A DNA stretch of 64,000 nt from Ehretia macrophylla (Eukaryota; Streptophyta; Magnoliopsida; Boraginales; Ehretiaceae). Of this stretch, positions 1 to 13,089 are shown in pieces; within the stretch, counting starts at the first letter, position 1; every line of letters begins with the position of its first letter. The position numbers and the translations under genes were made by a program. The notes under the pieces were generated by a model. That model did no database searches and was not told where the DNA came from. It saw nothing but the letters and a program-made list of their open reading frames with translations. The DNA lies in assembly GCA_037974665.1 (NCBI GenBank), contig CM075770.1, forward strand, positions 60,151,850 through 60,215,849, in the 5' to 3' direction.

Positions 1-2383
1 TTTAGTTATTTAATATAAAATTAAATAATTTATAATTTATTATAACAAATTTTTGATTTTGAATACCATTTTGTAGCCTCGTGGTGGACATTGGCCACCA
101 GACGACGACAAAAAGTAAAAGTTTGGTGGCCATTTGGTCACCAATAGATACGAAGGGGCTACAAATTAAAAATATAAATCAAATTGTTTATATAAAGAAA
201 TAAATTCATTTATTTAGAATAAAATTAATAATATAAATCAAAAGTTGTTTTTAGATAATATAAAACATATTTACAAAGTTTAATATTAAATAAATTTAGT
301 TAGGTAATATAAAATTAATTAATTTGTTTTTTATTATATCAAATTTTAGATTTTTAATACCATTTTGTAACCCCGTGGTGGCCATTGGATACCAAACGGC
401 GACAAAAAATAAAAGTTTGGTCGCTAATAGATATGAAGGGGCTGCAAATTAAAAATATAAATCAAATTGTCTATATAAATCAATAAATTCATTTATTTAG
501 AATAAAACTAATAATATAAATCAAAAGTTGTTTTTAGATAATATAAAACATATTTACGAAATTTAATGTTAAATAAATTTTGTTATTTAATATAAAATTA
601 AATAATTTTTACTTACTATAACAAAATTTTGATTTTGAATACCATTTTGTAGCCCCGTGGTGGACATTGGGGACCAAACGAGGACAAAAAGTAAAAGTTT
701 GGTTGCCATTTGGTCGCCAATATATATGAAGGGGCTACAAATTAAAAATATAAATCAAATTGTTTATATAAATAAATAAATTCATTTATTTAGAATAAAA
801 TTATTAATAAATATCAAAAGTTGTTTCTAGATAATATAAAACATATTTGCAAAATTTAATGTTCAATAAATTTAGTAAATTAATAAAAAAATTAAATAAT
901 TTATAATTTATTATAACAAATTTTAGTTTTTAAATACCATTTTGTAGTCCCGCCAAACGGCGACAAAAAGTAAAAGTTTGGTGGCCATTTTGCCGCCAAT
1001 AGATAGGAAGGGCCTTCAAATTAAAAATTTTAATCAAATTGTTTATATAAATAAATAAATTCATTTATTTAGAATAAAATTAATTATATAAATCAAAAGT
1101 TGTTTTTAGATAATATAAAACATATTTACAAAATTTAATGGTAAATAAATTTAGTTATTTAATATAAAATTAATTAATCTATAATATATTATAATAAATT
1201 AATTTTTTTGAAAACAACTTGGTCGCTGCGTGGTGGCCATTGGCCTTGAAACAGCGACAAAAAGTAAAAGTTTGGTGGCCATTTTGTTGCCAATAGATAA
1301 GAAGGGGCTACAAATAAAAAATATTAATCAAATTGTTTGTTTAAATAAATAAATTCTTTTATTTAGTATAAAATTAATAATATAAATCAAAAGTTGTTTT
1401 TAGATAATATAAAACATATTTACGAAATTTAATGTTAAATAAATTTAGTTATTTAATATAAAATTAAATAATTTTTAATTTATTATTTCAAAATTTAGTT
1501 TTTTAATACCATTTTGTAGCCCTGTGGCGGCGATTGGCAACCAAACGGCGACAAAAAGTAAAAGTTTGGTGGTCAATTTGTCTTTAATAGATAGGAAGGG
1601 GCTACAAATTAAAAATATTAATCCAATTGTTTATATAAATAAATAAATTCATTAATTTAGAATAAAATTAATAATATAAATCAAACGTTATCTTTAGATA
1701 ATTTAAAACATATTTACAAAATTTAATGTTAAATAAATTATGTTATATAATATAAAATTAATTAATTTATAATTTATTATAATAAATTTTAGTTTTTGAA
1801 TGTCATTTTGTAGCCCCGTGGTGGCGATTGGCCGCCAAACGGCGACAAAAAGTAAAAGTTTGGTGGCCATTTTGTCGCCAATAGATAGAAAGGGACTACA
1901 AATTAAAAATATTAATCAAATTGTTTGTATAAATAAATAAATTCATTTATTTAGAATAAAATTAATAATATAAATCAAAAGTTGTTTTTAGATAATATAA
2001 AACATATTTACAAAATTTAATGTTAAATAAATTTAGTTAGGTAATATAAAATTAATTAATTTGTAATTTATTATATCAAATTTTAGATTTTTAATACCAT
2101 TTTGTAGCCCCGTGGTGGCCATTGGCTACCAAACGGCGACTAAAAGTAAAAGTTTGGTCGCTAATAGAAATGAAGGGGCTGGAAATTAAAAATATAAATC
2201 AAATTGTCTATATAAATTAAAAATTTTATTTATTTAAAATAAAACTAATAATATAAATCAAAATTTGTTTTTAGATAATATAAAACATATTTACAAAATT
2301 TTATGTTAAATAAATTTAGTTATTTAATATAAAATTAAATAATTTATAATTTATTATAACAAAATTTTGATTTTAAATACCAT

Positions 2384-2479
2384 TTTGTAGCCCCGTGGTG
2401 GCCATTGGCCACCAAACGACGACAAAAAGTAAAAGTTTGGGGGCCATTTGGTCGCCAATAGATATGAAGGGGCTACAAA
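2384..2479. repeat. Satellite core, reference copy, with nested and interlocked inverted repeats
   Basis: A well-preserved example of the GC-richer core. Outer arms are TTTGTAGCCCC at 2384-2394 and GGGGCTACAAA at 2469-2479. Directly inside lies TGGTGGCCATTGGCCACCA (2396-2414), two perfect 9-bp arms around one T. In consensus monomers two more pairs are present: TGGCCACCAAAC with GTTTGGTGGCCA, and GGCGACAAAA with TTTTGTCGCC. These two pairs overlap in order, so their hairpins exclude each other. The same arrangement recurs along the whole array, with mutations that differ between copies. Confidence 0.85.
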
Positions 2480-5400
2480 TTAAAAATATAAATCAAATTG
2501 TTTATATAAATAAATAAATTCATTTATTTAGAATAAAATTAATAATATAAATCAAAAGTTGTTTTTAGATAATATAAAACATATTTGCAAAATTTAATGT
2601 TAAATAAATTTAGTTTTTTAATAAAAAATTAATTAATTTATAATTTATTATAACAAATTTTAGTTTTTGAATACCATTTTGTAGTCCCGCCAAACAGCGA
2701 CAACAAGTAAAAGTTTGGTGGTCATTTTGTCGCCAATAGATAGGAAGGGGCTTCAAATTAAAAATTTTAATCAAATTGTTTATATAAATAAATAAATTCA
2801 TTTATTTAGAATTAAATTATTAATAAAAATCAAAAGTTGTTATTAGATAATATAAAACATATTTATAAAATTTAATGTTAAATAAATTCAGTTATTTAAT
2901 ATAAAATTAATTAATTTATAATTTATTATGACTAATTTTTGTTTTCGAATACTATTTTGTAGCCCCGTGGTGGCCATTGGCTACCAAACGGTGACAAAAA
3001 GTAAAAGTTTGGTGGCCATTTTGTCGCCAATAGATAGGAATGGGCTACAAATTAAAAATATAAATCAATTTTTTTATATAAATAAGTAAATTCATTTATT
3101 TAGAATTAAATTAATAATATAAATCAAAAGTTATTTTTAGATAGTATAAAACTTATTTACCAAATTTAATGTTAAATAAATTTTGTTATTTAATATAAAA
3201 TTAATTAATTTATAATTTATTATAACAAATTTTAGTTTTTGAATACAACTTTGTCGCCGCGTGGTGGCCAGTGGCCACCAAACGGCGACAAAAAGTAAAA
3301 GTTTGGTGGCCATTTGGTCGCCAATAGATATGAAGGGGCTACAAATTAAAAATATAAATCAAATTGTTTATATAAATAAATAAATACATTTATTTAGAAT
3401 AAAATTAATAATATAAAACAAAAGTTGTTGTTAGATAATATAAACATAGTTACAAAATTTAATGTTAAATAAATTTAGTTATTTAATACAAAATTAATGA
3501 ATTTATAATTTATTATATCAAATTTTAGATTTTTAATACTATTTTGTAGCCCCGTGGTGGCCATTGACTACCAAATGGCTACAAAAAGTAAAAGTTTGGT
3601 CGCTAATAGATATGAAGGCGCTGCAAATTAAAAATATAAATAAAATTGTCTATATAAATCAATAAATTCATTATTTATAATAAAACTAATAATATAAATC
3701 AAAAGCTGTTTTTAGATAATATAAAACATATTTACAAAATTTAATGTTAAATAAAGTTACTTATTTAGTATAAAATTAAATAATTTATAATTTATTATAA
3801 CAAATTTTTGATTTTGAATACCATTTTGTAGCCCCGTGGTGGCCATTGGCCACCAAACGACGACAAAAAGTAAAAGTTTGGTGGCCATTTGGTCGCCAAT
3901 AGATATGAAGGGGCTACAAATTAAAAATATAAATCAAATTGTTTATATAAATAGATAATTTCATTTATTTAGTGTAAAATTAATAATATAAATCAAAAGT
4001 TGTTTTTAGATAATATAAAACATATTTACAAAATTTAATGTTAAATAAATTTAGTTATTTAATAAAAAATTAATTAATTTATAATTTATTATAACAAATT
4101 TTAGTTTTTGAATACCATATTGTAGTCCGGCCAAACGACGACAAAAAGTAAAAGTTTGGTGGCCATTTGGTCGCCAATAGATATGAAGTGTCTACAAATC
4201 AAAAATATAAATCAAATTGTTTATATAAATAAATAAATGCATTTATTTAGAATAAAATTAATAATATAAATCAAAAGTTGTTGTTAGATAATAAAAAACA
4301 TATTTACAAAATTTAATGTTAAATAAATTTATTTATTTAATACAAAATTAATGAATTTATAATTTATAAAAAAAAAATTTATCATTTGAATGCCTTTTTG
4401 TAGCCCCGTGGTGACGTTTGGCCACCAAACGGCGATAAAAAGTAAAAGTTTGGTAGCCATTTTGTCGCCAATAGATAGGAAGGGGCAACAAATTAAAAAT
4501 ATTAATCAAATTGTTTGTATAAATTAATAAATTCATTTATTTAGAATAAAATTAATAATATAAATCAAAAGTTGTTGTTTGATAATATAAAACATATTTA
4601 CAAAATTTAATGTTAAATAAATTTAGTTATTTAATACAAAATTAATGAATTTATAATTTATAAAAAAAAAATTTATCTTTTGAATGCCTTTTTGTAGCCC
4701 CGTGGTGGCGTTTGGCCACCAAACGGCGATAAAAAGTAAAAGTTTGGTAGCCATTTTGTCGCCAATAGATAGGAAGGGGCAACAAATTAAAAATATTAAT
4801 CAAATTGTTTGTATAAATTAATAAATTCATCTATTTAGAATAAAATTAATAATATAAATCAAAAGTTGTTTTTATATAATATAAAACATATTTAGAAAAT
4901 TTAATGTTAAACAAATTTAGTTACTTAATATAAAATCAATAAATTTATAATTTATTAAAAAAATTTTAGTTTTTGAAGGCCATTTTGTAGCCCCGTGGTG
5001 GCGATTGGCCACCAAATGGCGACAAAAAGTAAAAGTTTGGAGGCCATTTTGTCGCCAATAGATAGGAAGGGGCTACAAATTAAAAATATTAATCAAATTA
5101 TTTGTATAAATAAATAAATTCATTTATTTAGAATAAAATATAAATCAAAAGTTTTTTTTAGATAAAATAAAACATATTTACAAAATTTAATGTTAAATAA
5201 ATTTAGTTATTTAATATAAAATTAATTAATTTGTAATTTATTATATCAAATTTTAGATTTTTAATACCATTTTGTAGCCCCGTGGAGGCCATTGGCCACC
5301 AAACGGTGACAAAAAGTAAAAGTTTGGAAGCCATTTCGTCGCCAATAGATAGGAAGGGGCTCCAAATTAAAAATATAAATCAAATTGTTTATATAAATAA

Positions 5401-8400
5401 ATAAATTCATTTATTTGGAATAAAATAAATAATATAAATCAAAAGTTGTTTTTAGATAGTATAAAACATATTTACAAAATTTAATGTTAAATAAATTTAG
5501 TTATTTAACATAAAATTAATGAATTTATAATTTATTATATCAATTTTTTGTTTTTTAATACCATTTTGTAGCCCCGTGTTGTCCATTGGCCACCAAATGG
5601 TGAAAAAAAGTAAAAGTTTGGTGGCCATTTTGTCGCCAATAGATAGGAAGGGGCTCCAAATTAAAAATATAAATCAAATTATTTATATAAATAAATAAAT
5701 TCATTTATTTGGAATAAAATAAATAATATAAATCAAAAGTTGTTTTTAGATAGTATAAAACATATTTACAAAATTTAATGTTAAATAAATTTAGTTATTT
5801 AACATGAAATTAATGAATTTATAATTTATTATATCAAATTTTAGATTTTTAATACCATTTTGTAGCCCAGTGGTGGCGATTGACTACCAAACGGCTACAA
5901 AAAGTAAAAGTTTGGTCGCTAATAGATATGAAGTGGCTGCAAATTAAAAATATAAATAAAATTGTCTATATAAATAAATAAATTCATTTATTAAGAATAA
6001 AACTAATAATATAAATCAAAAGCTATTTTTAGATAATATAAAACATATTTACAAAATTTAATGTTTAATAAATTTAGTTATTTAATATAAAATTAAATAA
6101 TTTATAATATATTATAACAAATTTTTGATTTTGAATACCATTTTGTAGCCCCGTGGTGGCCATTGGCCACCAAACGACAACAAAAAGTAAAAGTTTGGTG
6201 GCCATTTGGTCGCCAATAGATATGAAAGGGTTACAAATTGAAAATATAAATCAAATTTTTTATATAAATCGATAATTTAATTTATTTAGAATAAAATTAA
6301 TAATATAAATCAAAAGTTGTTTTTAGATAATATAAAACATATTTCCAAAATTTAATGTTAAATAAATTTAGTTAATTAATAAAAAATTAATTAATTTATA
6401 ATTTATTATAACAAATTTTAGTTTTTGAATGCTATTTTGTAGTCCGGCCAAACGACGACAAAAAGTAAAAGTTTGGTGGCCATTTTGTCACCAATAGATA
6501 GGAAAGGGCTTCAAATTAAAAATATTAATCAAATTGTTTATATAAATAAATAAATTCATTTATTTAGAATAAAATTAATAATATAAATCAAAAGTTTTTT
6601 TTAGTTAATGTAAAACATATTTACAAATTTAATGTTAAATAAATTTAGTTATTTAATATAAAATTAATTAATTTATAATTTATTATATCAAATTTTCAAT
6701 TTTTAATACCATTTTGTAGTCCTATGGTGGCCATTGGCCACCAAACGGTGACAAAAAGTAAAAGTTTGGTCGGTAATAGATATGAAGCGGCTGCAAATTA
6801 AAAATATAAATAAAATTGCCTATATAAATCAATAAATTCATTTATTTATAATAAAACTAATAATATAAATCAAAAGCTGTTTTTAGATAATATAAAACAA
6901 ATTTACAAAATTTAATGTTAAATAAATTTAGTTATTTAATATAAAATTAAATAATTTATAATTTATTGTAACAAAATTTTGATTTTGAATACCATTTTGT
7001 AGCCCCGTGGTGGCCATTGGCCACCAAACGACGACAAAAAGTAAAAGTTTGGTGGCCATTTGGTCGCCAATAGATATGAAGGGGCTACAAATTAAAAATA
7101 TAAATCAAATTGTTTATATAAATAGATAATTTCATTTATTTAGAATAAAATTAATAATATAAATCAAAAGATGTTTTTAGATAATATAAAACATATATCC
7201 AAAATTTAATGTTAAATAAATTTAGTTATTTAATAAAAAATTAATTAATTTATAATTTATTATAACAAATTTTAGCTTTTGAATACCATTTTGTAGTCCG
7301 GCCAAATGACGACAAAAAGTAAAAGTTTGGTGGCCATTTTGTCGCCAATAGATAGGAAGGGGCTTCAAATTAAAAATATTAATCAAATTGGTTATATAAA
7401 TAAATAAATTCATTTATTTAGAATAAAATTAATAATATAAATCAAAAGTTGTTTTTAGATAATATAAAACAAATTTACAAAATTTAATGTTAAATAAATT
7501 TAGTTATTTAATATAAAATTAATTAATTTATAATTTATTAATACTAGTTTTAGATTTTGAATACCATTTTGTAGCCCCGTGGTGGCCATTGGCCACCAAA
7601 CGGTGACAAAAAGTAAAAGTTTGGTGGCCATTTTGTCGCAAATAGATAGGAAGGGGCTCCAAATTAAAAATTTTAATCAAATTGTTTACATCAATAAATA
7701 AATTCATTTATTTAGAATTAAATTAATAATATAAATCAAAAGTTGTTTTTAGATTGTATACAACTTATTTACAAAATTTAATGTTAAATAAATTTAGTTA
7801 TTTAATATAAAATTAATTAATTCATAATTTATTATAACAAATTTTAGTTTTTGAATACAACTTTGTTGTCGCGTGGTGGCCATTTGGTCACCAAACGTCG
7901 ACAAAAAGTAAAAGTTAGGTGGCCATTTGGTCACCAATAGATATGAAGTGACTACAAATCAAAAATATAAATCAAATTGTTTATATAAATAAATAAATGC
8001 ATTTATTTAGAATAAAATTAATAATATAAATCAAAAGTTGTTGTTAGATAATATAAAACATAATTAGAAAATTTAATGTTAAATAAATTTAGTTATTTAA
8101 TACAAAATTATTGAATTTATAATTTATATAAAAAAAATTTATCTTTTGAATGCCTTTTTGTAGCCCCGTGGTGGCGTTTGGCCACCAAACGGCGACAAAA
8201 AGTAAAAGTTTGGTAGCCATTTTGTAGCCAATAGATAGGAAGGGGCTACAAATTAAAAATATTAGTCAAATTATTTGTATAAATAAATAAATTCATTTAT
8301 TTAGAATAAAATTAATAATATAAATCAAAAGTTGTTTTTAGATAGTATAAAACATATTTACAAAATTTAGTGTTAAATAAATTTTGTTATTTAATATAAA

Positions 8401-8454
8401 ATTAATAAATTTGTAATTTATTATATAAAATTTTAGATTTTTAATACCATTTTG

Positions 8455-9630
8455 TAGCCCCGTGGTGGCCATTGGACACCAAACGGTGACAAAAAGTAAA
8501 AGTTTGGTGGCCATTTCGTCGCCAATAGATAGGAAGGGGCTCCAAATTAAAAATATAAATCAAATTGTTTATATAAATAAATAAATTCATTTATTTGGAA
8601 TAAAATAAATAATATAAATCAAAAGTTGTTTTTAGATAGTATAAAACATATTTACAAAAATTAATGTTAAATAAATTTAGTTAATTGATATAAAATTAAT
8701 TAATTTGTAATTTATTATATCAAATTTTAGATTTTTAATACCATTTTGTAGCCCCGTGGTGTCCATTGGCCACCAAACAGTGAAAAAAAGTAAAAGTTTG
8801 GTGGCTATTTCGTCGCCAATAGATAGGAAGGGGCTCCAAATTAAAAATATAAATCTAATTGTTTATATAAATAAATAAATTCATTTATTTGGAATAAAAT
8901 AAATAATGTAAATCAAAAGTTGTTTTTAGATAGTATAAAACATATTTACAAAATTTAATGTTAAATAAATTTAGTTATTTAACATAAAATTATTGAATTT
9001 ATAATTTATTATATCAAATTTTAGATTTTTAATACCATTTTGTAGCCCAGTGGTGGCCATTGACTACCAAACGGCTACAAAAAGTAAAAGTTTGGTCGCT
9101 AATAGATATGAAGTGGCTGCAAATTAAAAATATAAATAAAATTGTCTATATAAATCAATAAATTCATTTATTTAGAATAAAACTAATAATATAAATCAAA
9201 AGCGATTTTTAGATAATATAAAACATATTTAAAAAATTTAATGTTAAATTAATTTAGTTATTTAATATAAAATTAAATAATTTATAATTTATTATAACAA
9301 ATTTTTGATTTTGAATACCATTTTATAGCCCCGTGGTGGCCATTGGCCACCAAACGACGACAAACAGTAAAAGTTTGGTGGCCATTTGGTCGCCAATCGA
9401 TATGAAGGGGCTACAAATGAAAAATATATATCAAATTGTTTATATAACTAGATAATTTCATTTATTTAGAATAAAATTAATAATATAAATCAAAAGTTGT
9501 TTTTAGATAATATAAAACATATTTCCAAAATTTAATGTTAAATAAATTTAGTTATTTAATAAAAAATTAATTAATTTATAATTTATTATAACAAATTTTA
9601 GTTTTTGAATACCATTTTGTAGTCCGGCCA
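8455..9630. repeat. Four-monomer block repeated from 5275-6445
   Basis: The monomers at about 8460, 8753, 9048 and 9330 match those at 5278, 5575, 5867 and 6149 in order and in private marks (GTGTCCATTGGCCACC, then AGCCCAGTGG, then AAAAGC(G/T)ATTTTTAG) with a constant offset of about 3184 bp. The first three recur again near 12515-13160, and parts of them near 24130-24620. Confidence 0.7.
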
Positions 9631-12600
9631 AACGACGACAAAAAGTAAAGGTTTGGTGGCCATTTGGTCGCCAATAGATAGGAAGGGGCTTCAAATTAAA
9701 AATATTAATCAAATTGTTTATATAAATAAATAAATTCATTTATTTAGAATAAAATTAATAATATAAATCAAAATGTTTTTAGATAATATAAAACAAATTT
9801 ACAAAATTTAATATTAAATAAATTTAGTTATTTAAAATAAAATTAATTAATTTATAATTTATTATAACTAGTTTTAGTTTTTGAATACCATTTTGTAGCC
9901 CCGTGGTGGCCATTGGCCACCAAACGGTGACAAAAAGTTAAAGTTTGGTGGCCATTTTGTCGCCAATAGATAGGAAGGGGCTCCAAATTAAAAATATAAA
10001 TCAAATTGTTCACAAAAATAAATAAATTCATTTATTTAGAATAAAATTAACAATATAAATCAAAAGTTATTTTTAGATAGTATAAAACATATTTACAAAA
10101 TTTAATGTTAAATAAATTTAGTTATTTAATATAAAATTAATCAATTTATAATTTATTAAAATAAATTTTAATTTTTGAATACAACTTTGTCGCCGCGTGG
10201 TGGCCATTGGCCCTCAAACGTTGACAAAAAGTAAAAGTTTGGTGGCCGTTTGGTTGCCAATAGGTATGAAGGGGCTACAAATGAAATATATAAATCAAAT
10301 TGTTTTTATAAATAAATAAATTCATTTATTTAGAATAAAATTAATAATATAAATCAAAAGTTGTTTTTAGATAATATAAAACATATTTACAAAATTTAAT
10401 GTTAAATAAATTTTGTTATTGAATACAAAATTAATGAATTTATAATTTATTATATCAAATTTTAGATTTTTAATACCATTTTGTAGCCCCGTGGTGGCCA
10501 TTGACTACCAAACAGCTACAAAAAGTAAAAGTTTAGCCACTAATAGATATGAAAGGGCTGCAAAATAAAAATATAAATAAAATTGTCTATATAAATAAAT
10601 AAATTCATTTATTTAGTATAAAATTAATAATATAAATCAAAAGTTGTTTTTAGATAATATAAAACATATTTACAAAATTTAATGATAAATAAATTTAATT
10701 ATTTAATATAAAATCAATTAATTTATAATTTATTATAACAAATTTTTGTTTCTGAATACCATTTTGTAGCCCCGTGGTGGCCATTAGCCACCAAACGACA
10801 ACAAAAAGTAAAAGTTTGGTGGCCATTTGGTCGCCAATAGATATGAAAGGTCTACAAATTAAAAATATAAATCAAATTGTTTATATAAATAAATAAATTC
10901 ATTTATTTAGAATAAAATTAATAATATAAATCAAAAGTTGTTTTTAGATAATATAAAACATATTTCCAAAATTTAATGTTAAATAAATTTGGTTATTTAA
11001 TAAAAAATTAATTAATTTATAATTTATTATAACAAATTTTAGTTTTTGAATACCATTTTGTAATCCGGCCAAACGACGACAAAAAGTAAAAGTTTGGTGG
11101 CAATTTTGTCGCCTATAGATAGGAAGGTTCTTCAAATTAAAAATATTAATCAAATTGTTTATATAAATAAATAAATTCATTTATTTAGAATAAAGTTAAT
11201 AATATAAATCAAAAGTTGTTTTTAGATAATATAAAACATATTTACAAATTTTAATGTTAAAAAAATTTAGTTATTTAATATAAAATTAATTAATTTATAA
11301 TTTATTATAACTAGTTTTAGTTTTTGAATAGCATTTTGTTGCCTCGTGGTGGCCATTGGCCCCCAAACGGTGACAAAAATTAAAAGTTTGGTGGCCATTT
11401 TGTCGCCAATAGATAGGAAGGGGTTCCAAATTAAAAATATAAATCAAATTGTTTACATAAATAAATAAATTCATTTATTTAGACTAAAATTAGTAATATA
11501 AATCAAAAGTTGTTTTTAGATTGTATAAAACCTATTTACAAAATTTAATGTTAAATAAATTAAGTTATTTAATATAAAATTAATTAATTTATAATTTATA
11601 ATAACAAATTTTAGATTTTGAATATAACTTTGTCGCCGCGTGGTGGCCATTGGCCACCAAACGGCGACAAAATGAAAAAGTTTGGTGGCCATTTGGTCGC
11701 CAATAGATATGAATGGGCTACAAATTAAAAATATAAATTAAATTGTTTATATACTTAAATAAGTTCATTTATTTAGAATAAAATTAATAATATAAATCGA
11801 AAGTTATTTTCATATAATTTAAAACATATTTACAAAATTTAATGTTAAATAAATTTAGTTATTTAATAAAAAATTAATTAATTTATAATTTATAAAAAGA
11901 AATTTAGCTTTTGAAGGCCATTTTGTATCCCCGTGGTGGCGATTGGCTACCAAACGGCGACAAAAAGTAAAAGTTTGGTGGCCATTTAGTCGCTAATAGA
12001 TAGGAAGGGGCAACAAATTAAAAATATTAATCAAATTATTTATATAAATAAATAAATTCATTTATTTAGAATAAAATTAATAATATAAATCAAAAGTTGT
12101 TTTTAGATAATATAAAACATATTTACAAAATTTAATGTTAAATAAATTTAGTTATTTAATCTAAAATTAATAAACTTATATTTTATTAAAAAAAATTTAG
12201 TTGTTGAATGCCATTTTGTAGCCCCGTGGTGGCGATTGGCCACCAAACGACGACTAAAATTAAAAATTTGGTGGCCATTTTGTCGCCAATAGATAGGAAG
12301 GGCTACAAATTAAAAATATTAATAAAATTGTTTGTATAAATAAATAAATTCGTTTCTTTAGAATAAAATTAATAATATAAATCAAAAGTTGTTTTTAGAT
12401 AATATAAAACATATTTACAAAATTTAATGTTAAATAAATTTAGTTATTTAATATAAAATTAATTAATTTGCAATTTATTATATCAAATTTTACATTTTTC
12501 GAATACCATTTTGTAACCCCGTGGTGGCCATTGGCCACCAAACGGTGACAAAAAGTAAAACTTTGGTGGCCATTTTGTTGCCAATAGATAGGAAGGGGCT

Positions 12601-13089
12601 ACAAATTAAAAATATGAATCAAATTACTTATATAAATAAATAAATTCAATTATTTAGAATAAAACTAATAATATAAATCAAAAGTTATTTTTAGATAGTA
12701 GAAAACATATTTACAAAATTTAATGTTAAATAAATTTAGTTAATTAATATAAAATTAATTAACTTGTAATTTATTATATCAAATTTTAGATTTTTAATAC
12801 CATTTTGTAGCCCTGTGGTGTCCATTGGCCACCAAACAGTGAAAAAGACTAAATGTTTGGTGGCCATTTCGTCGCCAATAGATAGGAAGGGGCTCCAAAT
12901 TAAAAATATAAATCAAATTGTTTATATAAATAAATTAATTCATTTATTTGGAATAAAATAAATAATATAAATGAAAAGTTGTTTTTAGATAGTATTAAAC
13001 ATATTTACAAAATTTAATGTTAAATAAATTTAGTTATTTAACATAAAATTATTGAATTTATAATTTATTATATCAAATTTTAGATTTTT

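Noticed and set aside
2610-2801. Open frames of 63-78 codons on the minus strand, repeated in many monomers (for example 7222-7413, 9548-9739, 16505-16696, 45016-45207)
   Set aside because: They are one stretch of the satellite read in the same frame in one monomer subfamily. Start and stop come from the repeat itself, the composition is that of AT-rich noncoding DNA, and most monomers do not keep the frame.
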